Assembly: GCA_945859605.1 (NCBI GenBank)
Contig: OX243811.1
Location: 40,586,033 to 40,650,032, forward strand
Length of the DNA: 64,000 nucleotides
From: Lumbricus rubellus
Taxonomy: Eukaryota; Annelida; Clitellata; Crassiclitellata; Lumbricidae
Reading direction: 5' to 3'
The notes beneath the pieces were generated by a model. That model saw nothing but the letters and a program-made list of their open reading frames with translations, made no database searches and was not told the origin of the DNA. Each line of letters opens with the position of its first letter. Positions within the stretch are counted from its first letter, which is position 1. Of this stretch, positions 11,001-20,749 are shown one piece after another. A program made the position numbers and the translations under genes.

Positions 11001-11629
11001 CGTACACGATAATGACGCCATTTCATAATGCGTTGCAATCATTATGGCACTTGAGTTCCGATCTGATGAGGTAGGCCTAGTAGCCTACGTGGAAGTGTTT
11101 AAATAAGCAATAAACTCTTCCTAGCATCTCTTACTGATTTCAAGATCAATCTGATGCATGGTAAATTGGTAATGGAAGCTTCAATAAGGGCCCCCACACA
11201 TTTGCAAAGCTGTAGGCCTACATGTTAAAATCAGTAGTTTTCGAATAATTATGGAATTTGTTCAGAGATTTAAACTCATTTCTGCAATTGCAATATTATT
11301 AACAATGATGAAAAATATTCTTATTGAATTTGTGGGAGGGCTCTAAAGTGTGGGGCCCCTGTTCGGCCGAACATGTTGAACATGCCTTAATCCGGTCCTG
11401 CGGCAATGAACGTTTATTGTTGTTTATACTGTGACGCAGCGCTCGTGAATAAGCTGCAGGCTTTCGAGTGGCGCATTAGAAGTTTGGTACATTACTGTTC
11501 TGCTGGTTAATTTCAGCGTTCTCACTGTACAGCAAAAGTCAAACGGTAAAGAAAATTCGGCTTACCATGCAGAATCAGCAGAAAGAAATAACTAACAACG
11601 ATCAAGTGACGTCCAAGCGATCCTTGCAT
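2086..11629 (-). CDS. Secreted F-type lectin (fucolectin-like) with PAN/Apple-like C-terminus, gene 1
   Basis: Four exons: 11566-11629, 8126-8362, 3717-3953 and 2086-2327, all joined in phase 1 by GT-AG introns, giving about 259 residues. Exon 1 codes for a hydrophobic signal peptide (MQGSLGRHLIVVSYFFLLIL). Exons 2 and 3 form one F-type lectin domain, with NVALGRPATQSS, AVDGN, WWRVDLG, ITNRGD, YPLCGQYP and LCEVEVYA. Exon 4 is a five-cysteine PAN/Apple-like module (CIGSCK, GCDSVNYF, CEMNYLPRG, GWDWW). F-type lectins usually bind L-fucose outside the cell and act in innate recognition; the PAN module may add protein or glycan contacts, which is inference. The His of the sugar site is present, but the Cys after RGD is Asp, and exon 4 has lost one codon before NCD. 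Introns hold a viral fragment, a SINE, an RTE LINE and hAT elements. It may still be functional. Confidence 0.8.
2399..2760 (+). other. Unassigned insert with a 78-codon Arg-rich frame; possible retroelement tail
   Basis: This part of intron 3 of gene 1 is not seen in the matching introns of units 3-5. A plus-strand frame at 2457-2693 contains SREPVASSRRSVRQPNCLEE, which resembles the basic tail after integrase in LTR retrotransposons, but there is no polymerase or integrase core and no clear LTR. I do not assign a function. Confidence 0.2.
3680..3711. mobile_element. Solo terminal fragment matching the end of the 52946-54228 element
   Basis: The stretch CTGACCAAAGTCACTC-GAGGTCTA matches the right end of the large inverted-repeat element at 54205-54229 (CTGACCAAAGTCACTCCCAGG). 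It ends directly against the splice donor of exon 3 of lectin gene 1 (donor complement at 3712-3716). Other units have unrelated sequence there. Confidence 0.5.
3994..4136 (-). pseudogene. Truncated N-terminus of a conserved adintovirus/Polinton-like protein
   Basis: A short frame lies just after the packaging ATPase remnant and in the same direction, the order common in adintovirus-like and Polinton-like elements. The likely start is the ATG at 4136 (MSQPLEEKFEKLR). The following KVRKRILKD and CLCECALN motifs resemble a small conserved protein found beside the ATPase in those elements; its role is not assigned here. The frame stops at the junction with lectin intron sequence after about 47 residues, so most of the protein is missing. 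The match is from memory of family patterns. Confidence 0.45.
4179..4840 (-). pseudogene. Virus-like DNA packaging ATPase (adintovirus/Polinton A32-like), two lesions
   Basis: Three consecutive minus-strand segments look like a FtsK/A32-type packaging ATPase of adintoviruses or Polintons. Visible motifs are a Walker A loop (SGPSGCGKTQ, about 4770), a Walker B-like acidic run (LLLLDDLM, about 4545), a downstream segment with SLNAHYFVLFKN, and a C-terminal stretch ending near 4179. Such ATPases pump viral DNA into capsids. This copy has an in-frame stop at about 4655-4657 and a frameshift near 4318, so it cannot give full product. Its start overlaps the end of the RING frame by a few bases. It lies in intron 2 of lectin gene 1 and is a fossil of a DNA virus or virus-like transposon. 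Confidence 0.7.
4830..5195 (-). CDS. Small RING-finger protein (IAP-like RING) in the virus-like fragment
   Basis: An intact 121-residue frame starts at the ATG complementary to 5193-5195. Residues 1-60 are Cys-rich (about nine cysteines, no recognised domain). Residues 60-72 are charged and possibly coiled-coil. Residues 74-112 form a C3HC4 RING of the inhibitor-of-apoptosis type, with CMACKEKQ, LPCAHVVMCEKC and CILCKEPI. Such RINGs are E3 ubiquitin ligase modules. No BIR domain is present, unlike cellular IAPs. Adjacency to the packaging ATPase in the same orientation suggests a viral gene rather than a host exon; a captured host IAP exon is the alternative. The frame is open but may be unexpressed. 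Confidence 0.6.
   Translation of the reverse strand: MTNFAFRCQFFKNNCLANMCPSSSKCEMDVCGNYKCNCVICESEILSIGNEKPMKYDVIRLKTENEKLRKALICMACKEKQVQTLLLPCAHVVMCEKCADEAKDCILCKEPILGTVRIFVA
5274..5300. repeat. (GT)n microsatellite
   Basis: About twelve GT dinucleotides beside the virus-like fragment. Confidence 0.8.
5301..7019. other. Intron 2 of lectin gene 1, no further gene seen
   Basis: From about 5740 to 6200 the sequence matches unit 2 intron 2 (about 19310-19740), for example CTTCAACA and GTTATTGCTAAAC blocks, so this is ancestral intron. Small open frames at 5405-5647 and 6203-6418 lack recognisable domains. Confidence 0.6.
7020..7304. mobile_element. hAT-like MITE (285 bp) with exact 8-bp target duplication
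   Basis: Ends are CAGGGCCTGATTAAG on the left and TAAATCCGGCCCTG on the right, an inverted repeat. The flanks are CTCGCCAT at 7012-7019 and CTCGCCAT at 7305-7312, a perfect 8-bp duplication as made by hAT transposases. No open frame inside. Same family as the copies at 9851 and 15633. Confidence 0.9.
7820..8032 (-). mobile_element. tRNA-derived SINE, full-length
   Basis: Read on the minus strand it starts with a tRNA-like head (GGTGGTGTAGTGGTGGC) and a B-box GGTTCGAATCC. A conserved body follows (GACCTTGGGCAAGTCCTTCA), then a 3' region with GGGAGCGCCTCTGAGTAG and GCGCTATAACAAG shared with L2-type LINE ends. The LINE-like tail implies mobilisation by an L2-type polymerase. Relatives are at 49436, 52082, 52258 and 59750. 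Confidence 0.85.
8424..8625. mobile_element. Fragment of a hAT-like element
   Basis: It begins CAGAGGTTCTCAACC, a classic hAT terminal sequence. Its interior is the reverse complement of about 21345-21510, inside the element that disrupts gene 2 exon 2. It separates two stretches of intron that are continuous in units 3 and 5. No matching right terminus is visible. Confidence 0.5.
8813..9790 (+). mobile_element. RTE/BovB-like LINE, 3' part of the reverse transcriptase, frameshifted
   Basis: The first frame (about 8813-9355) has the RT catalytic block LRYADDTTLLAG, then NIKKTKIM, FLGSMVEKEG, MIFPIVLYGSETW and MWIWRRLLGLSWRR. The second frame (about 9325-9642) has LVYFGHVMR, RRGRPRTRW and a final tail. 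The switch of frame is near 9330-9355. This order is typical of RTE-clade LINE proteins; the endonuclease and 5' RT are missing. The 3' UTR from about 9643 has repeated GCGCAGTT/GCGCGGTTTT units. It lies in intron 1 of lectin gene 1, opposite to the gene. A related 3' end in reverse lies at 15370-15540. Confidence 0.85.
10037..10152. repeat. Perfect 116-bp palindrome
   Basis: Bases 10037-10094 are the exact reverse complement of 10095-10152, 58-base arms with no spacer. The outer ends read TTTAGTAGTCCAAT and ATTGGACTACTAAA. In unit 2 only a single diverged arm is visible (about 23053-23092). Confidence 0.95.
10640..10960 (+). mobile_element. L2/CR1-type LINE 3' remnant
   Basis: A decayed frame contains LDPGIWNSLPVGL, equivalent to the GPxxWNSLP motif near the end of L2/CR1 reverse transcriptases. 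The 3' tail GGGAGCGCCTCTGATTAG and GCGCTATATAAATTT is shared with the LINE end at 39480-39962. It is nested in the 9851-11400 element. Confidence 0.65.
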
Positions 11630-12166
11630 AGTAAAGGATGTTAATTGCCTTAGACTGATAACTGAGCTTCGGTTAGACTAGGTAGGAGCCTAAGGCAGAA
11701 ACTTTCTTGCATATATCCTAAGAGATGTCTTCGAACTGAGTTTGAAATTCCAACTGAACTGCTGTGCGTTGCTACAGACAGGACCGCGACGAGAAGACAA
11801 CCAGTAAATATCATGCAACTGATAGATAGGCTAATGGAGTTCCGATTTTCTTGTTTTGTGTAGTTCATTCCGATATTCACAATAGAATAGCGGTGATTGT
11901 TTCAGGTCACGTTAAACGTTGGAGCAAAATTATCGAATTGCTTCTCTTAACGGACTCAGGTATAAGCCTAATGGCTGCTTGTATTGGACACTAGTGTTTC
12001 TTGTAGCTCGGACTATTGAATAATCCGACTTCGGATTTTTGCGATATTAATGTTAATAATTAACTAAATAAAACTAACGACGTTGATGGCTCTATTGTTA
12101 GGCGTATAAACAAGGACCAGGAAAGTGGAAACTTAGACATCATTATAGAGATGGGTTATGCGTGTA

Positions 12167-13745
12167 CATGGGCGCCGCATAAATTTTTGCAGGGTGGAGG
12201 GTGCAAAATTTTTCGATGATCACAGTTACCGTAAATGTTTTAGTAGCAAGAGCTTGAAAAATGCTAAGCTGGAAATTAAGAACACGGCGCTGTAATATTA
12301 GGCCTATAAGTCAATTGAATGAATAAATGAACAAAAAATAGGTGTCAGTTTTCAAGGTGCAAGTGTTCCTCCACCTACTTCTATATTGTAATAATAATTT
12401 CTGAACTTCTAAAGCGTCACTCGAAAGCCTATCGCAGAGCTCCAGATTATTCACAAGTGCTGCATCGAATCATAATGCTCTTCAAAGGGTAGTCATAATA
12501 GGTCCGAGTCCGGTAGCCTAAGCAGTAACTGATAATGCAGGTATCGTTAAGGAAGGTGGAGGATCTGAGGATAAGATGAGTTTTGGGTGGCTAGTATCAA
12601 TTCTTTTGAGCAGTTTTGGGTGGAAGTCCCCGAGGGGTTATAACCAGAGCTCTTTATCCAAGGTCATGGGCGGAAACCTAAGAGGGAAAGGGGGACGGTC
12701 CCCTAATAAAAGTGTTGGGGAACTTCCCATGCATTGGTTCCCCCCCCCCAATGTTTAAGCGTCAAGACCAAAAAAGACATATAATTTTTGGGGCGGCGAA
12801 AATAGGCATTTTTCTAAACTTTTGGGTGAAAATATACGTTTTTCTTGACTTTTTTCGGGGACCAGATGACTAAAAAAGGTCATCAACCTTTTTGACTTTT
12901 TGGCGGTGAAAATATAAATTTTTCGGGACTTTTTGACCGGATGACTAAAAGAAGAGTCATCAATTTGGTTTCTCGGCGAAAATCGAAATTTGTCAGGACT
13001 TTTTGGCCGGATGAGACTAAATAAAATAAAATATAAAATAAAAAAGGTCATCAACTTTTTTCACGGTTAAAGAAGAAAAATTTGTTTGCTTGGAAAAAGG
13101 TCGTCAGAAATTTTCGTCCGTCGAAATATCTCGCATCTTTTCTTCGGTCACTCGTTCGCCCCCCCCCCCCCCCGAATCTCCGCCCAGGTTTCCACCTATG
13201 TCCAAGGTTCTCTACAGTTTGACCTCCCTAGAGATTCTGTACTGGCAGCATGCAAAATGGTCAAACTGCCACCTGGCTTCTAGTAGACTTGATTTATATA
13301 ATACTGGTGAATATGCAGATCTCCCTAATGTGCGTAGGGCCTAATTGAATTCGGTGAATTACAGAGAAATTTCAAATTTTGGCATTGGTATTGATACTTG
13401 ATTTTGTGCAGTTGTGAAAGGTTGCATGACAGCGAGATTCCAATCAAGTGGGCCATAATCAATATGCCTATTATTTGCATGGGCGCCCGCCGGATGGTTA
13501 AAAGTCAATGGTCATTGTTCCAGCTTTTAGCAAGATGTTGATAATGCAAGACAGAAAATTAAGAGCACGTTTATTTCTGCAGAGATTTCTAAACATAGAT
13601 TTCTGATTTTCACCGTGTGTTTCGTCCGTATCATCAGTGCTTTAATGCGAAGAAATTTGTTAAAACCCCAAAAGTAGTAGTTAAAAAGTTTCAGTTTTCC
13701 AGGGGGGGGCAAGTGCCCCCTTGCCCCTATGTGCGGGCGCCCATG
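12167..13745. mobile_element. hAT-like element with CATGGGCGCC ends and exact 8-bp target duplication
   Basis: Ends are CATGGGCGCC at 12167 and GGCGCCCATG ending at 13745. Flanks TGCGTGTA at 12159-12166 and TGCGTGTA at 13746-13753 are identical. It carries a nested relative at 12665-13200. A second internal CATGGGCGCC at 13478 has no partner that I could find. The interior has a G-run before the right end (GGGGGGGCAAGTGCCCCC) shared with the copy at 44185. Confidence 0.85.
12665..13200. mobile_element. Nested MITE with CATGGGCGGAAACC ends
   Basis: The left end CATGGGCGGAAACCTAAG and right end CAGGTTTCCACCTATG are inverted repeats. Flanks are TCCAAGGT at 12657-12664 and TCCAAGGT at 13201-13208. 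The interior has spaced motifs such as GACTTTTTGGCGG and GATGACTAAAA. A poly-C tract sits at about 13159-13173. Sister copy at 34242-34580. Confidence 0.85.
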
Positions 13746-15632
13746 TGCGTGTAGCTGAACTGAAATGCTTGTCCCTAGGGTGTGTTTTGACCTTTGAGTT
13801 GAGATGTAAAAACCAATATAAAGTTATGAGGAATGCACTTGAAATGGAAATTGTTGGTAGGCCTATATCCTTTGTCTAGTATGCTCGCACTGCTTTTACT
13901 GAACTGCGATGCTCAATTCTAACCTACTGGTTCTTCCTCTTAACCCTACTTCCCACGCCGCTCCAACTCTAAACATCATCTACCCTAGCCCCTCAGTGTA
14001 ACTCCTCGCCTGATTATCCGGATCTTGACCCCTGCCTATCGGACTTTGTTTTGATTGAGCGCATACGGATAAGCTGGTTCCTTCTACTTAGCTTTTGTGG
14101 GCGCTGTAGAAGTTTCGAGTTTACGATTACGATCCAGTAATAAAAATATTTCTGATTGCATTAAGCCTATGCATATTCGCTTAGGCCTAATGAGCAAAAT
14201 CAGTCTGACAAACCGCAACCTGGTACATTGAGGCAGACATTAACAATTAAACTGAGTTAACTAACCAAAATTAACAAGAGTAAGGGGAGCAATCAGTTAT
14301 TAGAATTGAATTGAATCGATAATCCTTTAGCTATACTTTAGTAATATTTGTAATGAACTCTAGAGACAAAATTCCGGTCATCTTTACACGGAAGTTCAAA
14401 ATTGGGAATAGAGCTCTGTCACCTGGATGACGGTTGTTCTTTGGCGGGAAAGACCGCGAAGGACATTCCTGGCTACCGCATGTAGCAGCATCCCTTTTAA
14501 AACGTGCATTTCTGCACAAAATGTGCAGTTGTAAATTTGTAATTGAATTTGAGTAGTTGTATAAGTAGTCTTGTGCAGTGAAAATCATGTAAAAAGGTAA
14601 CTGGAGCCGGTTTACCAGAGTAGGCCTAAAGCAAAATTGAATTAAGTGCTGATGCAGTGAAAAATAGGCGGCAAAGTCAAATTTTCAAATTTCAAGTGGA
14701 TGACAGATTTTTCGCCGGACACTTATTTGCGACATTTTTTTAAAGAAAAAAATGAAAAAGTTTACTAGCGCCTAAGACACGTCAAGAGAAATTTTCCACA
14801 AAAAAGCCACAATAGAATAAAATTGGTGGTTGTACAGTTCTAAAAATTTCTTTGAAAAGTCCTGCGTAGCAGTGAAAGTGGCTTGCATTGCAACTGTTTC
14901 GGCACCTTACGGAATGTAGGATCCATCCCATTCGCAGCGTTCTAATGAGCAATTGCTCAAGTCTCTGGCGATCAGTGGCTGTTGCAAGGTCACACACTAT
15001 AGGCAGTTGAATAATTGTGATCAGCAACGGTGGAAAAAGGTTTATAGGCTACATACCTAAAACAGTTGCGAACTATTAACATCAATTCTAGAGGCAAAAT
15101 ATGCGCGTTCATTGTGTAGCCTAATAGTGTATAGGACCTGCCTTTCCTTGTATGGCCGAATACCTTATATTTTTATCGTGTTCCTTGTATCTAGCCTGTA
15201 TCGCTAACAATTGGCCAGACTTTTTCTTCCAATGAGAGATATAAAATTGTAAGCCTATTGGCATTACTCTGTACCACATAATACTATATGTTTCTATGTA
15301 TGATATAATACAATGTATGTGGTCTTAGCTAAGTACAACAATGGCGCCTGAAGCACTCCAAGGAGTTTCCAGTCAAAACCGCGCACTCAGAACTGCGCCC
15401 AAAAAACTGCGCATATAAAAACCGCACACATTCAAAACCCGCACGATCATAAGGACCTATTGCCGCGGCGACCAGAACCGCGCATTGATAGACACAATGT
15501 CATGCAATTCATCGCTCTCTTTGTAGTTATCAGCGCTTCAATTTAAATGTTCAGCAATCAAGCTTTTAGTGCTGTGAGTCAGTGGCGTAGTAGACTGCAT
15601 CGCTGCATGGCATTGAAAGAAGCAGGAACAAT
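13746..15632. other. 5' flank of lectin unit 1, no gene seen
   Basis: Bases 13750-14130 match the flank of unit 6 at 54470-54840 (shared CCCACGCCG, CATCATCTACCCTAGCC and CTCCTCGCCTGATT), so this is part of the duplicated block. About 14500-14870 resembles 10455-10670, with GTGCAGTTGT repeats. No frame here looks coding. Confidence 0.6.
15370..15540 (-). mobile_element. 3' UTR fragment of an RTE-like LINE
   Basis: The reverse complement matches the region after the RTE frame at about 9620-9770, sharing CAAAGAGAG, TCTATCAATGCGC and repeated GCGGTTTT blocks. Only the tail of the element is left. Confidence 0.65.
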
Positions 15633-15940
15633 CAGGGCCGGATTAAGCAATGTGGGGGCCCTGTTCGGAAAATTTGTGGGGGCCCTGTTCGGGAAATTTT
15701 TGCGGATAAGAATTCTTCTTTTTTTAGTCATCTGGCGAAATTTTTCGGGAAAATCATACCATTTCATCCGCAAAAAAAGTTGATGACCTTTTTTTAGTCA
15801 TCTGGCCACATTTTCGAGAAAATAGTCGTTTGGTCAAAATGTGCTCCTAAAAAATTTCTTCCCCACATTTGTGGGGGCCCCCTAAAGTGTGGGGGCCCCT
15901 GTTCGGCCGAACATGTTGAACATGCCTAAATCCGGCCCTG
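15633..15940. mobile_element. hAT-like MITE (308 bp) with exact 8-bp target duplication
   Basis: Ends are CAGGGCCGGATTAAG and TAAATCCGGCCCTG. Flanks GGAACAAT at 15625-15632 and GGAACAAT at 15941-15948 are identical. Closest relative is the 285-bp copy at 7020. No coding capacity. Confidence 0.92.
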
Positions 15941-16064
15941 GGAACAATAGCTCAGCCCCTGCAATGCACACTTGCACAGGACGAACTTAGTTTTCATTGT
16001 CTGTGTTGTCGTCATATTCATCAATGCACAAAGCTTCGTTGGGCTTTTAATCTTTATTGCACTG

Positions 16065-16142
16065 TTATTTTATATATATATATAATATTGCACTGTTAGT
16101 ATATATATAATATTGCCCTGTTAGTATATATATATATATATA
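16065..16142. repeat. AT-rich (TA)n cluster with short internal duplication
   Basis: Three (TA)n tracts separated by copies of TATTGCMCTGTTAGTATA. It lies next to the presumed 3' end of lectin unit 2. Confidence 0.7.
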
Positions 16143-16328
16143 AGCCTATTATGGCGTCATATGGCGATGGAAAAAATCGCATTAGTAAAATAATAGTAGG
16201 CTAACTACCGATTGTCTATAATAGCACACGGTGCTTTTTTGTCAGGCCTAGCGATGGGTGCAGTTGTAGCAGACTAGCATTATACCCTAATGGCATCTCG
16301 TAATTGTGCAGAGTTCGTTGTCGTATAT

Positions 16329-17495
16329 CAGCGGTTCTCAACCTTTTTAGTCCGGCGACCCCTTTTTAACATTTCAAAAGTTGTGACGACCCCCAACGAC
16401 AAAATTGATTGTGTAACAATCTCCGTTTCACCTCATTTTTTTAGCTTAGGCTACTATTGTCCATTGTTATGCATTTTCACCCTCATAATACGAAAAACTG
16501 CTTTCTTTAGTTTGAAGTAGTCTAAGTTATATAAGCCTATTCGGGCCATCGGCTTGTGATGCAGCGTCTTGCTTAGAATTGGAATTCTTAAAACCCGCTG
16601 TCTCAAGTATTCTACCGATAAAATGTCATAACAAAGACCTAATTCTAATTTCTCTATTCATGCTGCAACTGTTAAGCAATAGGCTACTCTGAGAATTGGT
16701 CAATAGTTCTTCTTTTCTTAACACTCATTTTACCTTACTGATTCTTTTGCGATGCTAGCAATTTCAAAAACTTCACTTGTGTTCTTATGAATGCGCCGAG
16801 CAGGGAGAGTTTGGAGAATGGACATTCCCCATTGTCAACAATTTTCCACCCCGCAATGGTAGCATTTTAGGCTGTCGTTTTAACGAAACTCTTCATCATT
16901 TCAGTGCTGATAGTCGTGCTTTACGTCTTTACGACTTCAAAGTGTCTCCTCCAACTGTTTAGAATCTCAATAAAAAAACTTCATCATTTCAGTGCTGAAG
17001 GCATGGTTTATGACTTCAATTAATGTCCTCTTTCCATTCTTAATTTTTTCTAAATTTCCTATTTTAAACTGTCATCTGAATTTTGTCAATGCTGATAGTC
17101 ATGGTTTAAGACTTCAGAATGTCGGCCCCCAGTTGTTAACAATATTTTGGATTTGTGCACAGTAACATTCTAAGCCATCATCTAAAAAAATTGCTCATAA
17201 TTTCAGTGCTCAGAGAGGTGGTCTAGACTTCAAAAAATATTCCTCCCTGTGTTTCTTTGGAAGTTTAGAAGAATAGCAGAATTTACAATTGAAAACTAAA
17301 ATGGAAAAAAATTAAATTAGCTGCCGCAATCTAACTGATGAATCATTGCAAAATTATGAATAAAAATTTATTTTAGTTTGTTGAAATTGCTATTTGGCTG
17401 ATATCTTTTGCAAATTTCTGAAGGGGCCAGGCGACCCCTGGCAAATTGTCAGGCGACCCCCGAGGGGGTCACGACCCACAGGTTGAGAACCGCTG
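16329..17495. mobile_element. hAT-like element (1167 bp) with exact 8-bp target duplication
   Basis: The ends CAGCGGTTCTCAACC and GGTTGAGAACCGCTG are perfect inverted repeats. Flanks TCGTATAT at 16321-16328 and TCGTATAT at 17496-17503 are identical; unit 6 keeps the unoccupied form near 51707. Internally a unit around TTTCAGTGCTGATAGTC is repeated about four times between 16895 and 17230. No transposase. Confidence 0.92.
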
Positions 17496-18404
17496 TCGTA
17501 TATCGTTCTGGTTCGTTAAACAATCAGACGAATTCGTTGACCCATGTCCACCAATCCCATCCATCAGCGCTGACCAGGTCGCAGTTGATGGCTCCACGTG
17601 GAAGATAATTCATCTCACACGTCTGACCCTTTGAGAAGTAATTCACCGAATCGCAACCTGTTGCTGATTTACATGAACCGATGCATTGTATAGCGGAGCG
17701 TTTCCTCTGCAGGACGACTGTTCCGTTTGTCATCAGTCTCTGGTCCGCGTTTTTCTTCCAACGATCAGCTGTGGTGGAAAACACTTGAGTCGTTAAGTTA
17801 AATTCGGCACGGTCGTTATATGTTTTCAATTTTACTTTAGTAAAATACACTTAAGGTTCATCATGTGAAATGGCTAAACATAGCATGTCATAGTTTATAC
17901 AGCTTTCAATTTCATTCAGTTAGAAACTCTAACTCTCCAGGACGACTGCAATCAGAACGTGGCAATTAGCTTTACGTCGTAAACCATTTAGGACCATTGG
18001 TATCTTTGATGTGTCGCCACTTAAAAACCAGGTAATTTATTACAAAAGTAGACCCCAAAATAGTCTACTCTCTGTGTAATGGGCATTGGTGCAAACAGTT
18101 ATGCTTGAACTTAAAATTTCAATATTCGAACCACGACACCTAAAACTAAAGTTTTTTTGATGCAACGTTTAACCATCCGAAGGGTTAATGATCCTGAGCG
18201 ACAGAATAACTGAATTGTTTAAGATATTTGATACGTGCTGTAGAGTCTAGAACTCGATTAATAAAATGAGCGGATGGCTGACAACATTAATTTAATTAAA
18301 TGACAAAAGCGACTGGTAGTTATTACATTGCAGTGTCCGGGAGAAAGACATGCAGTTTTAGTTCAGTTGTTACATGTTTAACGACACTGCCATATCAAAG
18401 ATGA

Positions 18405-18565
18405 TTAGTGTCGCCACGCCATTTAGGTCCCCGTGGACGGACCGTGCTAGCCCGAGAGTTTTGAATCTCTGAATTAGCCACCATCGGGAATCGAACCACG
18501 GCCCGCACGCTCTCTTTCACAGAGTAGCGTGCAGATGCGCGGCCTATCGACCTTACCGATGTAGA
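18405..18565 (-). mobile_element. Possible second tRNA-related SINE family
   Basis: On the minus strand the segment has a B-box GGTTCGATTCCC preceded by a head containing AGGCCGCGCATCTGCACGC. It differs from the other SINEs here. Only one copy is visible, so assignment is weak. Confidence 0.35.
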
Positions 18566-19959
18566 CAAGCGAGCTAGTTAAATCAGTTTTACAAGACAGG
18601 CAGATAGACAAACAGACTGACAATTGGCGTTGCCTCTGCATTGCTCTACATAACAGTTTCTGTTGAAGTTGGATCTAGTGTAAGTGTAGGTCTAATATTG
18701 ATTAAAATTCTGATTCTCCTTTGCATTTTACAAATCTGTAATTTATACAGTCTGCTTGTTAGGCCCCCTATCTGTTGATTGCTTAACAGATTACAATTTC
18801 TTACTTTGTCTCACTTGTCCAGCATAGACTTCCACTTCGCAGAGGGTCAAGTAACCAACTCCGTTGGCCGGTTGCTGAACGATGACGTATTGACCGGATG
18901 CGATGTTTGGATTGCACTGGAGATAGTGCTTAATTCCTGTGGCAGCCTTCGACGGGTACTGACCACAGAGGGGATAGCATCCTCTTACCGGGTCAGCTGT
19001 ACTGTTTGTCACTCCGACGATGAAGTAGTCTAAACGATTAGCTAGAATGAATATAACAAATAATTCTGTGTAATGGTGCATCACCGGTATAATGTTTCAG
19101 TACACTTGCTCCAACAAACTCAACCCTATGTAGACTACAGTAATGTCACACTGTCAATTATTGTGTTAATGTGACCCACAGCGCTCTGCCTACTGTTTTT
19201 GGATTGAATTAAAGGAATTATACACCTTAAATACATCTGATTACATCATCATCTGTAACACCCCAAGACCTAGCCGTCCAATTATAATATTACGTCCGAC
19301 CACAAATAAATGTGTGTTCTCAAAGCCGCAAAAGATTAATTTTTGTCTTTGACAATGTATCACGTGTTTCCAGAGAAAACCCATTGATTGTGCTCCTTCT
19401 GCAGGGTCTTCAACAGCACCTTCGTTATTGCTAAACCCTCTCTCTCTCGTCCTTATTTACAGGCAATTATATCGCAATACTGGCTAATAATTGTTATGAG
19501 CTCTTCATGAGTTGCGCTACCAGTCGTCTTAACTTCGCGCTGTTTACGACAATTGACCATGGGCCACTTCTTCAAATCTTGAGTAGAAGATTAGAACATA
19601 GCCTAATAATCGCTACCGTAGTCTTGAGACTTCTACAACGCCTAAAAGAAAGCAAAATAAAGTACCCATAGATAGAGACACGTGCACATATTACACAGTT
19701 GTAGGCCTATACGCTATGCAATTATTGTTCTGTTTCAGAGAATTTTTAGAACCTATAAATTTACTTTCCATTCCCATTCTCCATGGCAAAAATTATAATA
19801 GGCCTATAAATCGGACGACAGTGAACGCGGTCAACTATTTTTAACTGCAGCTCCACACATAGGCAGAGACTTAGGTTTGTGGTGGGGGGGGGGGGGGAAA
19901 CAGAGATGCTTATATCTCTCTCAATATTTATGATATAGACATAAATATCATTATAAAAT

Positions 19960-20370
19960 TCTACAGTGCTATCCGCTGTTCATATCCATGATGAGCAAGT
20001 TTGTAAAGATGACAACTTAAAATGCTTCCATTGCAGTCATAAATGGAGATAGATGTGCAAAATAAAAACAAATCGTAAAAATGGAGGAGTCTTTATGAAG
20101 TCTTAAACCACGTCTCTGAGTACTGAAATCACGAGTAATTTTGTTAAGTTGACAGCTTAAAAAGATACGGCTACAGTGCAAATCTCAAGAATTGTAAGGC
20201 GACGACACTCTGAAGTTTTAAACGATGACTATCAGCATTGAAAAATGAGCAATTTGCTTAAGCTGACAGCTTTAAAATTTTAACATTTCAGTGTGAAAAT
20301 TAAAAAGTCAAAACAAATGAAAGGGAACGTTTTTTTAAGTCTTAAACTATATCTTTCACCAATGAAAGAT
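19960..20370. repeat. Degenerate periodic repeat related to the interior of the 16329 element
   Basis: Units such as GAAGTCTTAAACCACG and ACTATCAGCATTGAAA are the reverse complement of the repeated block at 16895-17230. Spacing is about 90 bases. It is probably an older inverted relative of that element in intron 2 of gene 2. Confidence 0.5.
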
Positions 20371-20749
20371 TTCTACAACACATAAAACGTCTCGCCTCGC
20401 CGATCCTCCCTTGGCCGCCCGTTCGTCCCCAATTTCCAAAGTCGGGACCAAGTCACCGCCTTTGGCTAATCAAATTCATTTGGGACTGCCTTTTTTCATG
20501 ATTGTGAAACTGCAAGCTAAAAGTCATGATTTTATGTAGTGCCAGAGAGTTTCATGTGAATAAGTAAATGGTCGTTATGTAGGACATAATACATGTACTT
20601 ACTACTATTTGGAGCATCGCCTCGATTGGTGATGACGATGTTCTTGATGTACATTGGCCGACCAAGGTCAACTCGCCACCAATTGGGTAAACCGCCAGAG
20701 TCGTTTGTATGGGCGCAAGTGCCAAGCTCTCAAATCGTATTAATAATAG

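Larger units (their letters stand above)
9851..11400. mobile_element. Long hAT-like non-autonomous element (1550 bp) with exact 8-bp target duplication
   Basis: The left end CAGGGCCGGATTAAC and right end TTAATCCGGTCCTG are inverted repeats. Flanks are CGGCAATG at 9843-9850 and CGGCAATG at 11401-11408. The interior holds a perfect palindrome (10037-10152) and an L2-type LINE remnant (about 10640-10960) but no transposase. Parts of it are recognisable in the same intron of unit 2 (about 23050-23650), so it predates the split of units 1 and 2. Confidence 0.85.

Noticed and set aside
13478..13745. Separate nested element starting at the internal CATGGGCGCC
   Set aside because: Only one right end is present and its flank matches the outer start at 12167, so a second complete element is not supported.
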